Origin: Rhodospirillaceae bacterium | Lineage (GTDB): Bacteria; Pseudomonadota; Alphaproteobacteria; UBA6615 | NCBI GenBank assembly: GCA_018667335.1 | Contig: JABIVD010000053.1 | Span: forward strand, 1-64,000 | Direction of reading: 5' to 3' | DNA length: 64,000 nucleotides | Shown: positions 36,456 to 45,243 of the stretch, one piece after another | How positions within the stretch are numbered: the first letter of the stretch is position 1 | Layout: each line of letters starts with the position of its first letter | Program-made: the position numbers and the translations under genes | Notes under the pieces: generated by a model | Databases searched by the model: none | What the model was told of the DNA's origin: nothing | What the model saw: the letters and a program-made list of their open reading frames with translations, nothing else

Positions 36456-36950
36456 ATGACGCTGCAACCACAGATACCCCCCAGAAAAAACACATTGTCT
36501 GCGAGTGTACCGCAGTCAATTCGAGATCGCGTGATCGAGCTGGGCGAAGCGTATTGGCAATCGAAGGCACAGGGTGACCACCTTCCCGCCCGTGCCGACA
36601 TCGATCCACTCGATATTCCCGCGTTGTTGCCGCAGGTTATCTTGCTGGATGTGCGACGCGACCCCTGGGACTTCAGGTTCCGGTTGATCGGAACGAACGT
36701 CGTCCATCATTTGGCCAGCGATTTGACGGGCGCCTGGATGTCCGAGATCGAACACATGTCTCCACCAAGCCGGATCTATAATTCCTGCGTCGAGGTGGCA
36801 TCCTCGGGCAAACCATTGCGCAGCGACACACCCTATGTCGGCCCGCACCGGAATTACGTTCGCGCGGAAGATATCATTCTGCCGTTGGCAAGCGACGGAG
36901 CGTCGCCCGACATGCTGCTGGTTTTCGTCGAGCATTTCCGGAAAGACTGA
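36456..36950 (+). CDS. PAS-like domain protein
   Basis: A 164-residue soluble protein of the short alphaproteobacterial PAS family (PAS_5-like): YWQSKAQGDHLPARADIDP, LLPQVILLDVRRDPWDFRFRLIGTNVVHHLASDLTG and the C-terminal strand LPLASDGASPDMLLVFVEHF. There is no output domain, so it would act as a stand-alone sensor or binding module. It stands alone between YHYH and a convergent transporter gene. Confidence 0.7.
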   Translation: MTLQPQIPPRKNTLSASVPQSIRDRVIELGEAYWQSKAQGDHLPARADIDPLDIPALLPQVILLDVRRDPWDFRFRLIGTNVVHHLASDLTGAWMSEIEHMSPPSRIYNSCVEVASSGKPLRSDTPYVGPHRNYVRAEDIILPLASDGASPDMLLVFVEHFRKD

Positions 36951-36970
36951 CAGCGATTCACAACGGAGAA

Positions 36971-37855
36971 CTACGAGCTCCGTTTCTCGCGTTCGCGTTG
37001 CAATATGTAGATACCGCTGAGCGCGATGATCCCTGCTCCCACGAGCGTCCAAAGATCGGGGAAATCGCCAAACAGCGACAAGCCAAGAAGCATCGCCCAG
37101 ATCAACTCGCTATAGGCAAATGGCGCCACGAGCGGCGCTTCTGCCCGCTGGTAAGCGACGATAATTGCCCAATGTCCCAGCCCGCCCAGAAAACCTATGA
37201 CGGCCAGCAGGCCCCATTGCCCGAGCGTCGGTGTCTGCCAGAAAAACGGCACGATCAGGCTCATCAGCACACCGCCCACGATCGCCGTGTAGAACAGGGA
37301 AATAACCGGGTCGGTCCGGTGGCTGATCATCCGGGTGATGATCTGGTAGAGGGCATAAAATACTGTGACGCTGATCGGCAGCAATGCGGCGAGCTCAAAC
37401 AGGCCGCCCCCGGGCCGAATGATGACGACCATGCCGATAAAGCCAATGAACACGGCGATCCAGCGGCGCAGACCGACCCGCTCCTTGAGCAGGGGCACGG
37501 ACAATGCCGTGATCAGCAACGGCGCAATGAAGGTGATCGCCACAGCATCGGCCAACGGCATCAATCCGACGGCCGTAAACATGCACGCAGTGGCGAGCAA
37601 CACCAGGATCGACCGGGCCACCTGCAGGCGCCTGTCGGCCCCGGACAGGAGCGTGGGAATTTTACGCGGGAAGATCGCCAGAACGAAAAGCGTATGGAAA
37701 AAGTAGCGACCCCAGATGATCTCCACCAGCGGCAGTTCCTGGACCCGCAACTCCTTGACGAAACCGTTCATGGTCGCGAAGCAGAGCACCGCGAAGCACA
37801 TCATCAGGACACCGCGAAATGGCGCGTCAGTCGGGCGTTCTGTCATTGTTGACAT
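36971..37855 (-). CDS. EamA/DMT-family transporter
   Basis: A 294-residue inner-membrane protein with ten predicted helices in two EamA repeats, typical of the drug/metabolite transporter superfamily. Recognisable blocks are FVKELRVQELPLVEIIWGRYFFH in the first half and LGHWAIIVAYQRAEAPLVAPFAYSELIW in the second. ATG 37855 or 37846 may be the start. It converges with the PAS-like gene and is divergent from the AhpD-like gene. Substrate unknown. Confidence 0.85.
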   Translation of the reverse strand: MSTMTERPTDAPFRGVLMMCFAVLCFATMNGFVKELRVQELPLVEIIWGRYFFHTLFVLAIFPRKIPTLLSGADRRLQVARSILVLLATACMFTAVGLMPLADAVAITFIAPLLITALSVPLLKERVGLRRWIAVFIGFIGMVVIIRPGGGLFELAALLPISVTVFYALYQIITRMISHRTDPVISLFYTAIVGGVLMSLIVPFFWQTPTLGQWGLLAVIGFLGGLGHWAIIVAYQRAEAPLVAPFAYSELIWAMLLGLSLFGDFPDLWTLVGAGIIALSGIYILQREREKRSS

Positions 37856-37968
37856 GTGATCTGGTGGCCGGTCTGGAGATCAATAATTGGGCATGGCTCC
37901 GGAAAAAAGAGCACCCTACGAATAGCACAAGCCAGCCCATAAAAGCCTCAAGACAACGGGAACCCGAC

Positions 37969-38310
37969 ATGACCAAAGATTATCACGCCATATCCGATGC
38001 ACAGGATGCTCGCGCGACCGAACTGTTCCGCGCCGCACCCGATATCATGCGCGGGCATCGCAACGTCACCCAGGCAGCCCAGTCCCCTGCCGCGCTGGAC
38101 GTAAAAACAACGGAGATGATGGCCCTGGCGATCGCAATCGTGCAGCGATGCGAGGGTTGCGTCGTCTACCACACCAAGCAATCCGTGACGCACGGGGCCA
38201 GCCGCGAGGAAATTTGCGATACGATTGCCGTGGCCATCGAGATGGGTGGCGGTCCGGCGACGGTTTACGGCGCGGATGCGCTCGCCGCCTTTGACGCGTT
38301 CAGCAAATGA
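37969..38310 (+). CDS. Carboxymuconolactone decarboxylase-family (AhpD-like) protein
   Basis: A 113-residue small helical CMD-family protein with the redox motif Cys61-x-x-Cys64-x3-His68 (CEGCVVYHT). It is of the single-domain YurZ/AhpD-like type. ATG 37969 gives the typical family start (MTKDYHAISDAQ); the in-frame extension to 37819 overlaps the divergent transporter and is unlikely. Likely an alkylhydroperoxidase-related protein; no partner gene is nearby. Confidence 0.8.
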   Translation: MTKDYHAISDAQDARATELFRAAPDIMRGHRNVTQAAQSPAALDVKTTEMMALAIAIVQRCEGCVVYHTKQSVTHGASREEICDTIAVAIEMGGGPATVYGADALAAFDAFSK

Positions 38311-38380
38311 TGGGATGCGCCGTCATGCGTGCGCCAAACATCGATTGGTGCGACTCACGGTGCGTTGATACGGATTTCAC

Positions 38381-38884
38381 ATGATTTCCGGGCTCCGAAC
38401 TCTCAGACCATATGCGATCCTGTTCGCTGCGCTGTTTACGTTGGCGGCGTGCACCCAGGGCACAAAGCTCCAGCCGACTTCTACCGGCAGTGCCGGTGGG
38501 CAATCCGGAATCGCGCAGAATTTCTCACTGCTGACAGACATACCGATCCCTCCCGATTCCACACTCGATGTGGATCGCTCGCTGATCCTCGGTGACCTCG
38601 ACCGCTGGACCGGCCGGATCGTCCTGAATGTGGGACAGGGTGCCACGCCGACCTTCGCGCTCTACCAGACACAGATGCCCAACTTCGGCTGGGATCCGAT
38701 CATGAGCGTACAAGCCGGTATCAGCGTGCTGTCATTTACTCGAGGGGAGCGCGCGGCGACGGTTCAGATCGAAAGCCGCACACTGGGCGGCAGCACCACG
38801 ACCATCACGGTCGCACCACGCCAGTCGGGTGCCCCTCCCGCCGCCGGGGCCGGCGCACCCGTTCAGGCCACGCCTGCGCGCTAG
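38381..38884 (+). CDS. Putative lipoprotein, unknown function
   Basis: A 167-residue protein with a lipoprotein signal: LRPYAILFAALFTLAAC, where LAAC at residues 21–24 is the lipobox and Cys24 would be lipidated. After a low-complexity Gly/Ser linker comes a compact domain with an LPIPPD-like turn (DIPIPPDSTLDVDRSLIL) and a C-terminal Ala/Pro-rich tail. This resembles envelope lipoproteins of Rhodospirillales with no assigned role. It converges with the PqiA-like gene. Confidence 0.65.
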   Translation: MISGLRTLRPYAILFAALFTLAACTQGTKLQPTSTGSAGGQSGIAQNFSLLTDIPIPPDSTLDVDRSLILGDLDRWTGRIVLNVGQGATPTFALYQTQMPNFGWDPIMSVQAGISVLSFTRGERAATVQIESRTLGGSTTTITVAPRQSGAPPAAGAGAPVQATPAR

Positions 38885-38887
38885 GCG

Positions 38888-39388
38888 TTAGTTGCCTGCG
38901 AGTGTGCTCAGGCGCCGCGTCGCCCAGGTCGAAACCAGAACCGCCACGGAGAAGACGATCGCGCCGATCTGGATATCCGCGCTCGTCAGCAGGCGGCCGT
39001 CCGCGACAAGCACGATCAACGCGATGATGAACACATCGAGCATCGACCATTTGGAGAATGTCGCCAGCCAGCCCAGGACCGGTCGGGCATAGCCGCTTGT
39101 CGCGTCGAGAAAGAACCACAACGCGATCCCGGTCACGAGCTTCACCACCGGAAACAAGACCGAGAACAGGAAGGTGATGATGAACAGGAACCAGTCCCCC
39201 TGATCGAGGAACGCCCAAACACTCTCGACCAGCGAGAATTCCTGGGAGATGAACAGGGATCGGACCGTGATCGCCGGCAACAAAAGCCCTGCAACCAACG
39301 CCCCGAGGGTGGCCACGAGCACCAATCCCAGAACTCGGTCTAACCCCTGAGCGCGTTTGGAAAGTGGACCAGGCAGCGTCGCACGCAT
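38888..39388 (-). CDS. PqiA-domain membrane protein
   Basis: A 166-residue inner-membrane protein with four helices and the paraquat-inducible protein A pattern: LVLVATLGALVAGLLLPAITV, LFSVLFPVVKL and the signature FSKWSMLDVFIIALIVL. E. coli PqiA works with the PqiB MCE protein in envelope lipid transport. Here only one half-size domain is present and no pqiB-like gene is nearby, so a stand-alone membrane role is possible. Confidence 0.8.
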   Translation of the reverse strand: MRATLPGPLSKRAQGLDRVLGLVLVATLGALVAGLLLPAITVRSLFISQEFSLVESVWAFLDQGDWFLFIITFLFSVLFPVVKLVTGIALWFFLDATSGYARPVLGWLATFSKWSMLDVFIIALIVLVADGRLLTSADIQIGAIVFSVAVLVSTWATRRLSTLAGN

Positions 39389-39514
39389 GTGATTGCGCTT
39401 CCTTCATCGTCAGGCCAACGGATCGTTTGCCCAATGGCACGTCGTGGCGGCAGTATAGCCCCACACCGACCGCATAGATTGCCACCCCTCGATCGTCAAC
39501 AAGAAGCCTTGATC

Positions 39515-40543
39515 ATGTCTCAGCACAGAAACCGTCACGTCATCCTCAAGGAAAGGGCGACCGGCCTTCCGCAACCCGATTTGTTTGAAATGGCTGAAGG
39601 CGACGCCCCCGTCCCGGGTGACGGCGAAGTCTTGATCAACAACATTTACGTCACGGCCGACCCGGGCATGAAGGGTTGGATCAGCAAGGCGTGCAACTAT
39701 GCCAGCGTCGAAACCGGCACAACGATGCACTCGTTCAGTGTCGGCATCGTCGTGGAATCCAACAATCCCGAAATCAACGAGGGCGACGTCGTCACAGCCA
39801 ACACAGGCTGGGCCGAATACGCGGTCGCCGACCCGGGCCTCCCGACGTTCCGGAAGCTCGATCCGAACGGCGCGCCGCTCTCCACCGCGCTGGGTATTCT
39901 GGGGATCAACGGTTTCACCGCATATTTCGGATTGCTCGCCGTCGGCCAGCCCAAGGCCGGGGATACGGTTCTGGTCTCGACCGCCGCCGGCGCTGTCGGC
40001 AGCGCCGTGGGTCAGATCGCCAAGATCAAGGGCTGCCGAACGATTGGAATCGCAGGCGGCGCCGACAAAACCGCATTGTGCACGGACGTTTTTGGCTTCG
40101 ATGAAGCCATCGACTACAAGGCGGTCGATGACCTCGACGCCGCGATCCGGCAGGCCTGTCCCGATGGCATCGATGTCTATTACGACAATGTGGGCGGCGA
40201 GACCCTCGACATCGTCCTCGGCCAGGTCAATCTGCACGGCCGCGTCGTGATCTGCGGTACGGCCTCAACCGATGCATGGATTCCCCAGCCCACGGGCCTG
40301 CGGCCCGAGCGAAACCTCTTGGTCAACCGCATCCGCATGGAAGGGTTTCTGACCTTCGACTACGCCCATCGCTATGGCGAGGCCCATACTGATCTCAGCG
40401 AATGGGTCCGCGACGGGAAGCTTCAGTACCGCGAAGATATTGTCGACGGCCTCGAAAATGCCGGCGCGGCACTGGCCGGGCTTTACGAGGGCAAAAACAT
40501 GGGGCGTCAGCTTATTCGCGTGCGCCCCGACCCCTATCTCTAG
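39515..40543 (+). CDS. MDR-family NADP-dependent oxidoreductase (PTGR-like)
   Basis: A 342-residue zinc-free medium-chain dehydrogenase/reductase. It starts as the leukotriene-B4 dehydrogenase/prostaglandin reductase group does (RHVILKERATGLP). It has GILGINGFTAYFGLLAVGQPKAGDTVLVSTAAGAVGS for the nucleotide-binding turn and DVYYDNVGGETLDIVL. These enzymes reduce α,β-unsaturated ketones or aldehydes with NADPH. ATG 39515 is preferred over a 42-residue upstream extension that would overlap the divergent PqiA-like gene. Confidence 0.88.
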   Translation: MSQHRNRHVILKERATGLPQPDLFEMAEGDAPVPGDGEVLINNIYVTADPGMKGWISKACNYASVETGTTMHSFSVGIVVESNNPEINEGDVVTANTGWAEYAVADPGLPTFRKLDPNGAPLSTALGILGINGFTAYFGLLAVGQPKAGDTVLVSTAAGAVGSAVGQIAKIKGCRTIGIAGGADKTALCTDVFGFDEAIDYKAVDDLDAAIRQACPDGIDVYYDNVGGETLDIVLGQVNLHGRVVICGTASTDAWIPQPTGLRPERNLLVNRIRMEGFLTFDYAHRYGEAHTDLSEWVRDGKLQYREDIVDGLENAGAALAGLYEGKNMGRQLIRVRPDPYL

Positions 40544-40549
40544 TCGTTT

Positions 40550-41047
40550 CTATGCGCGGCGCACTGCGAGTGCCCGCTCCTCGACCCGAATGCGCAACGC
40601 CAGGACCAGGGCATTGGCGATCCCGAAGATCACCGCCAGCTCCCACGCGCCGGCGATCATCGGCACGACGATAATTTCGGCCTCGACGATGAGATAGTTG
40701 GGGTGCCGGACGAACCGGAACGGTCCCCGCCGCACCAGCGGCGCGCCCGGCACCGTGATGATACGGGTGGTCCAGTATCGTCCAAGGCTGGTCAGCACCC
40801 AGACCCGCCCGAGCTGCAGCAAAACGAACACACCCAGAAGGATCGGGTCGATGAAGCTGTCACCCGGCACGAAGACAGCCAGGCTTACAAACCAGGCAGC
40901 GTGCAGCAGGACGATGAGCGGATAGTGACCCGCCCCGACCTCTACCGCGCCCTCGGCAAGCAGGCGCCGCGTGTTGATCCGCGCAATCGCCAACTCGACA
41001 AGCCTTTGGATCACGATCAGCGCGATCAGCAGATACCAGGTAATCAC
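40550..41047 (-). CDS. Isoprenylcysteine carboxyl methyltransferase (ICMT) family protein
   Basis: A 165-residue membrane methyltransferase with about four helices and the ICMT/PEMT C-terminal pattern LGRYWTTRIITVPGAPLVRRGPFRFVRHPNYLIVEAEI. Its start overlaps the stop of the type III PKS gene by four bases. In Bacillus (BpsB) and Streptomyces (SrsB), ICMT-type enzymes methylate the alkylpyrones or alkylresorcinols made by a neighbouring type III PKS, so the same job is inferred here. Confidence 0.83.
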   Translation of the reverse strand: MITWYLLIALIVIQRLVELAIARINTRRLLAEGAVEVGAGHYPLIVLLHAAWFVSLAVFVPGDSFIDPILLGVFVLLQLGRVWVLTSLGRYWTTRIITVPGAPLVRRGPFRFVRHPNYLIVEAEIIVVPMIAGAWELAVIFGIANALVLALRIRVEERALAVRRA

Positions 41048-42093
41048 GATGCCTCCAGCAGCGCGAACGACGCCGTAAAGCCCGGCCCCATGGCCGACAT
41101 CAACCAGTTGCCCGGGGTGCCTTCGCGCATGGTCTCTGCCAGGACAAACATGGCCGTCGCCGCCGACATGTTCCCGTAACGGCGCAGAACATCGCGTGCC
41201 GTCACGAGCGCACCAGGCGGCAGCCCATAGACCTCCTCGAGGGCATCGAGGACCTTCGCGCCGCCGGGATGGCAGGCGTGTCGGGCGATGTCCTGCGGCC
41301 CCAGGCCGTGGCCTTCGAGAAACGCGTATGCGGGTTCGCGCAGACGGGTGCGCACCAGGTGCGGAATATCGCGTGAGAACAGCACGCCGAGACCGTCATC
41401 GCCGACGTCCCAGCCCATGACATCGAGGGAGTCTTCCCAAGTGTGTTCGCCCCAGCCAACAAGTTTCGGCCCGGAAAGATTGCAACCGAGGAGTGCGCCT
41501 GCGGCCCCGTCCCCGAACAGGGCTGTGGCGATGATGTTGCTCTTCGATGTGTCGTTGACCCGAAACGTCAGGCCGCAGAGTTCAACCACCAGATACAGGA
41601 CGCAGCTGTCCGGCCGGCTCATTGCCATCTGTGCAGCGCGCGCCAGGCCACTCACGCCGCCGGCACAGCCAAGCCCGAACACCGGCAGGCGCTGCACGTC
41701 GCGGCGAAACGGCAGGCGCTCCAGCAGCAACGCATCCAGGCTGGGCGTCGCCACGCCGGTCGTCGAGGCCACCACGATCGCGTCCACATCCGCCGCAGTG
41801 ATCCCGGCCTGATCGAACAGGTCCTGGCTGACCCGGCTCAGGAGATCGATGGCGTGTTCGATATACAGATCATTCCGTTCCGAAAACGGATGCGCATGCG
41901 CGTACCAATCGATCGGCACGCAAGAATGCCGCGTCTCGATCGCCGCGTTTCGATAGGCGTCCGTGAAGCGCTCGAAGCCGGGAACGTCCGGCGCAAATAT
42001 CTCGCGCGAGCGTTCGACCACCTCGTTCTGATCGAGCACATGCTCGGGCACGGCTGTCGCAACCGCGGCAATATGGGCGCGTGGGTTCATCAT
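41044..42093 (-). CDS. Type III polyketide synthase
   Basis: A 349-residue chalcone-synthase-fold enzyme. The catalytic triad is Cys143 (FGLGCAGGVSG), His275 (ACHPGGAK) and Asn308 (RRYGNMSAATAMFV). GDGAAGALLG is the family loop. These enzymes extend an acyl-CoA with malonyl-CoA and cyclise the chain to pyrones or resorcinols. It overlaps by four bases both the DMT transporter gene upstream and the ICMT-type methyltransferase gene downstream, so synthesis, methylation and export may be linked. The product is not predictable from sequence alone. Confidence 0.9.
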   Translation of the reverse strand: MMNPRAHIAAVATAVPEHVLDQNEVVERSREIFAPDVPGFERFTDAYRNAAIETRHSCVPIDWYAHAHPFSERNDLYIEHAIDLLSRVSQDLFDQAGITAADVDAIVVASTTGVATPSLDALLLERLPFRRDVQRLPVFGLGCAGGVSGLARAAQMAMSRPDSCVLYLVVELCGLTFRVNDTSKSNIIATALFGDGAAGALLGCNLSGPKLVGWGEHTWEDSLDVMGWDVGDDGLGVLFSRDIPHLVRTRLREPAYAFLEGHGLGPQDIARHACHPGGAKVLDALEEVYGLPPGALVTARDVLRRYGNMSAATAMFVLAETMREGTPGNWLMSAMGPGFTASFALLEAS

Positions 42094-42992
42094 GTTCCTC
42101 GAGGTTTCGTTTCCGCGCGCTCACGAAGCGCGAGATAGGTTGCGCTGACAAAGATCATGAGGCCGCCAATCCAAGTGTATACGTCCGGCAACTCGTTGAA
42201 GAGCAGGAAACCCAGCGCCGCGGCCCAGACCAGCTTGGAGAAATCCATGGGCATGACGACCGCCGCCTCACCGACCCGCAGGGCCTGGGTGAGCGTGAGA
42301 TGCCCGACGGTGCCCATCGTCCCCATGACCAGCAAGACGCCCAACTGTTCCAGCGTCGGCCATTCCCAGACAAACAACGCGGGGATCAGGGCAATCGGCG
42401 ACATGAACATGACCATGTAGACCACGATGGTGGGTGTCGCGTCGCGGCGCCCCAGGGTCTTGATGACGATCAGGATCATGCCCCAGATGCCCGATGCGGC
42501 GAGGATGATGATCGGACCCGTGTCCACTTCGACAAAACCGGGGCGGACAATCGCCAGCGCGCCCGCAAACCCGAACAACAACGCAGCCCAGCGTTGCCAA
42601 CGAAACACTTCCCCGAGAATCACGACGGCCAGCACCGCGGCAAACAGCGGTGCGGTAAATGCCAGGGCATTAGCCATCGCCAGCGGGGTCATTGTCAGCC
42701 CGGTGAAAAACATCATCATCGCGACCACATGGCCGAAGGAACGTATGCCATGCACCTTGATCTGATCGGTACGCAGGATGCCAAAACCATATTTCCAGAA
42801 CAGAACCGCGACGACGGGGAACCCGAAAAACGTCCGGAAAAATCCGATCACGAACGAGTGCATTCCGTCCTGCGCGAGATACCGGATCATCGTGTGCATG
42901 ATCACGATCAGCGCGGCCGTCAAAAGCATCCACAACATTCCCTGCAGATTTCCAGTCAGCCAGACTGGCCGCACGCTTTGTTTTCGGAACAC
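42090..42992 (-). CDS. EamA/DMT-family transporter in the type III PKS operon
   Basis: A 300-residue inner-membrane protein with ten helices in two EamA repeats (for example FVIGFFRTFFGFPVV and MPMDFSKLVWAAALGFLLFNE). GTG 42992, with CCGGAG about 9 bases upstream, is my preferred start; an ATG further upstream at 43055 or internal ATGs are alternatives. Its stop overlaps the PKS start (ATGA). The likely role is export of the polyketide lipid or of a precursor; this is inference from position. Confidence 0.78.
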   Translation of the reverse strand: MFRKQSVRPVWLTGNLQGMLWMLLTAALIVIMHTMIRYLAQDGMHSFVIGFFRTFFGFPVVAVLFWKYGFGILRTDQIKVHGIRSFGHVVAMMMFFTGLTMTPLAMANALAFTAPLFAAVLAVVILGEVFRWQRWAALLFGFAGALAIVRPGFVEVDTGPIIILAASGIWGMILIVIKTLGRRDATPTIVVYMVMFMSPIALIPALFVWEWPTLEQLGVLLVMGTMGTVGHLTLTQALRVGEAAVVMPMDFSKLVWAAALGFLLFNELPDVYTWIGGLMIFVSATYLALRERAETKPRGT

Positions 42993-43086
42993 GAGTGAAC
43001 TCCGGCAAGGGCGTCGGTTGTACGCCTGCGGGGAATGCCGCAAAATGCCATGCAACGGTTAATGCTAATTCGAGGAGACAACACCG

Positions 43087-43407
43087 ATGATCACGGCACT
43101 TGTCCAGTTCAAAGTGAAAGACGGCACCACACGCGATGAGGTGTTCACCAATATGAAGAATGTGGCCCCCAAGTTCGAGGGCATGGCGGGCCTGATCCGC
43201 AAGAACTTCATCTTTGACGGCGAGCGCGGCGTCGGTGGCGGCGTCTACACCTGGGAAAGCCGCGAAGCGGCCGAAAGGGTCTACGCAGAAGGTGGCCCCT
43301 GGCGTGAGGCGATCCGCAATCTTTATGGCGTCGACCCTGACGTCACCATCTTCGAAACGCCGGTGATCGTCGATAACGAACAAGGCCAGATCAAGACGGC
43401 GGCCTGA
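43087..43407 (+). CDS. Small ABM/YdhR-like dimeric α+β-barrel protein
   Basis: A 106-residue protein (MITALVQFKVKDGTTRDEVF; LIRKNFIFDGERGVGGGVYTWESREAAERVY) of the putative monooxygenase YdhR/ABM group. The RBS CGAGGAG is 8 bases before the ATG. It is followed by an MDR-type reductase gene and both may form a small redox operon. Such proteins often bind hydrophobic ligands without a cofactor; no catalytic residue can be named. Confidence 0.72.
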   Translation: MITALVQFKVKDGTTRDEVFTNMKNVAPKFEGMAGLIRKNFIFDGERGVGGGVYTWESREAAERVYAEGGPWREAIRNLYGVDPDVTIFETPVIVDNEQGQIKTAA

Positions 43408-43435
43408 CCGGGAAGGAATTTTTGCTTTGGGTGAC

Positions 43436-44434
43436 ATGAAAAAAGCGGTCCAGTTCTCTGTGACCGGCAACCCGCCTGACGTCGTCGAGCTGATCGATAT
43501 GCAGACGCCGGACGTCGGGCCCGACGAGGCGTTGATCGATGTCGAGGCGGCGGCGATCAACCCGTCGCATCTTCTTACGCTCTCGGGCTCCTACGGCGTG
43601 CAGCCCGAGCTGCCCGCAGTTCCGGGGGCCGAGGGTGCGGGGATCATCCGCGAGGTCGGCGTTGATGTCACCAATGTGAAAATTGGCGACCGGGTGATGA
43701 TCCCGCCCTATTCCGGCACCTGGCGGCAACAGGTGGTGGTCAAGGCCGAGGCTATTCATATCCCCCTGCCCGCAACCGGCGATCCTATCCAGATGGCCAT
43801 GCTAATGGCCAATCCGCCGACGGCATGGCTGCTGCTCAAGACGGTCGTCGACCTGGAACCCGGTGACTGGGTCATCCAGAACGCGGCCAACTCCGCGGTC
43901 GGCCAGTATGTGATGCAGCTCGCGGGCATCTATGGCCTGAAGACGGTCAATGTGGTCCGGCGCGAGGGGATGGAAGATTTCATCACCGGCGCGGGCGGCG
44001 ACATCTGCGTGGTCGACGGCCCCGATCTTGGCGAACGGGTCAAGGCTGCGACCGGCGGCGCACCGATCAAGCTGGCGATCGACGCGGTGGCCGGGGAAGC
44101 GACCCAGCATCTCGCCGATTGTCTCGCCGACGGCGGAAAGATCGCGAATTACGGGCTCCTGTCGAAGCAGCCCTGCCAGTTATGGCCGGACGACATCATT
44201 TTTCGGGAGATCGATCTCGTGGGGGTCTGGCTCACACTCTGGATACGCAGAGACTCCACGCTGGCCGAACGCCAGGCTGTCTATGGAGAACTCGTCGGAT
44301 ACATCGCCGAGGGCCGCATGGGTGCGCAGGTCGAGGCCACCTACCCGCTCGAGCAGATCAAGGATGCGGTGACCCACGCCATGCAGGGCGGACGCAACGG
44401 CAAGGTCGTGCTCACGCCGAACGCGGACGCGTGA
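43436..44434 (+). CDS. MDR-family oxidoreductase (2-enoyl-thioester reductase-like)
   Basis: A 332-residue zinc-lacking medium-chain reductase resembling mitochondrial-type enoyl-thioester reductase (MECR/ETR1): VPGAEGAGIIREVG, PPTAWLLLKTVVDLEPGDWVIQNAANSAVGQYVMQL and YGLLSKQP. ATG 43436 gives the usual N-terminus (MKKAVQF); TTG 43427 has a better-spaced GGAAGGA and would add three residues. Its stop overlaps the DM13 gene start. Substrate uncertain: an enoyl thioester or quinone-like compound. Confidence 0.82.
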   Translation: MKKAVQFSVTGNPPDVVELIDMQTPDVGPDEALIDVEAAAINPSHLLTLSGSYGVQPELPAVPGAEGAGIIREVGVDVTNVKIGDRVMIPPYSGTWRQQVVVKAEAIHIPLPATGDPIQMAMLMANPPTAWLLLKTVVDLEPGDWVIQNAANSAVGQYVMQLAGIYGLKTVNVVRREGMEDFITGAGGDICVVDGPDLGERVKAATGGAPIKLAIDAVAGEATQHLADCLADGGKIANYGLLSKQPCQLWPDDIIFREIDLVGVWLTLWIRRDSTLAERQAVYGELVGYIAEGRMGAQVEATYPLEQIKDAVTHAMQGGRNGKVVLTPNADA

Positions 44435-44859
44435 TGCGGCGGCGGGTGTTTCTGGCCGCAGCGGCAGGAACCCTCGGCGCCCTGTTCTTTTCGATCCGTG
44501 CCGCAGCTGACCTGTCGGTCCTGGGCACCGGTGTTTTCCGCGATGGTGACCCGGTTCACCGCGGTTCCGGCAACCTGCGTATCTCCCGCGCGGACAGCGG
44601 CGCGCGAAGCGTCGAGCTTCTCGGCATGCAGATCGTGCCTGGGCCCAACCTGTTCGTGTATCTCGTCGAGAACGAAGACCCGCTATTCCCCGAGGACGTC
44701 GAGGTAAAGTTCCTTTCTCTCGGGAAACTCAAGAGCCTGACCGGCGATCAGTCCTACGCCATTCCGGTCGACGTGGATCTGGCCGCCTGGGGCAGCGTCG
44801 TCGTGTGGTGCGATACCTTCAAGACCGCCTTCGCGGTCGGCACAATTGCGCATATTTGA
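44434..44859 (+). CDS. DM13-domain exported protein
   Basis: A 141-residue protein with an N-terminal export signal (MRRRVFLAAAAGTLGALFFSIRAAA, twin-Arg-like RRR but not a consensus Tat motif). A DM13 domain follows: GTGVFRDGDPVHRGSGNLRISR and the conserved terminal Cys motif VVVWCDTFKTAFAVG. DM13 domains are proposed to take part in extracytoplasmic redox reactions through that cysteine. Its ATG overlaps the stop of the preceding reductase gene by one base. Confidence 0.75.
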   Translation: MRRRVFLAAAAGTLGALFFSIRAAADLSVLGTGVFRDGDPVHRGSGNLRISRADSGARSVELLGMQIVPGPNLFVYLVENEDPLFPEDVEVKFLSLGKLKSLTGDQSYAIPVDVDLAAWGSVVVWCDTFKTAFAVGTIAHI

Positions 44860-44868
44860 TGCATTGCC

Positions 44869-44942
44869 CGTCATGCGCGGACTTGATCCGCGCATCTCTG
44901 GCCCGTGCGAAAAGATACCCGGGTCAAGCCCGGGTATGACGC
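44869..44942. repeat. R1 paired-palindrome repeat (copy 3)
   Basis: CGTCATGCGCGGACTTGATC opens the left hairpin; the right hairpin is a TACCCGGGTC-type variant ending GGGTATGACG. Lies between the DM13 gene and the convergent small membrane-protein gene. Confidence 0.85.
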
Positions 44943-44944
44943 GT

Positions 44945-45238
44945 CTATCGATCCTTCAGCTCTATCGCCCGGTCGATTGGTTCCACCATCCGATTGAATT
45001 GTCCGGATAACCAGCCAAGCGGCCGCGACCAGTTCAACTTCGTGAATAGCAGCAGGAACGGCAGCATGGTCACGGCGGCCAGAAGCAGCCTGGTGCTGCC
45101 CTCGATGCCCGCAAGCCCGGGCCACCAGAGTCCGAACTGCAGCACCGCATAGATGCTCAAGCCCACGAAGGCCGCAGCCGTGAGGGCGAAGCCGGCCATG
45201 ACAATGGCCCGCAACGCCCGCAACAGCGAAATCCGCAT
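44945..45238 (-). CDS. Small membrane protein, unknown function
   Basis: A 97-residue protein with two to three predicted helices (residues 13–37 and 47–66) and a short amphipathic C-terminus (FNRMVEPIDRAIELKD). It starts six bases after the stop of the SDR gene on the same strand, so it is probably co-transcribed with it. No family is recognised. Confidence 0.5.
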   Translation of the reverse strand: MRISLLRALRAIVMAGFALTAAAFVGLSIYAVLQFGLWWPGLAGIEGSTRLLLAAVTMLPFLLLFTKLNWSRPLGWLSGQFNRMVEPIDRAIELKDR

Positions 45239-45243
45239 CGTCT

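Noticed and set aside
41044-42093. KAS III (FabH) for fatty acid initiation
   Set aside because: The Cys-His-Asn context (GLGCAGG, ACHPGG, RYGNMS) and pairing with an ICMT-type methyltransferase favour a type III PKS.
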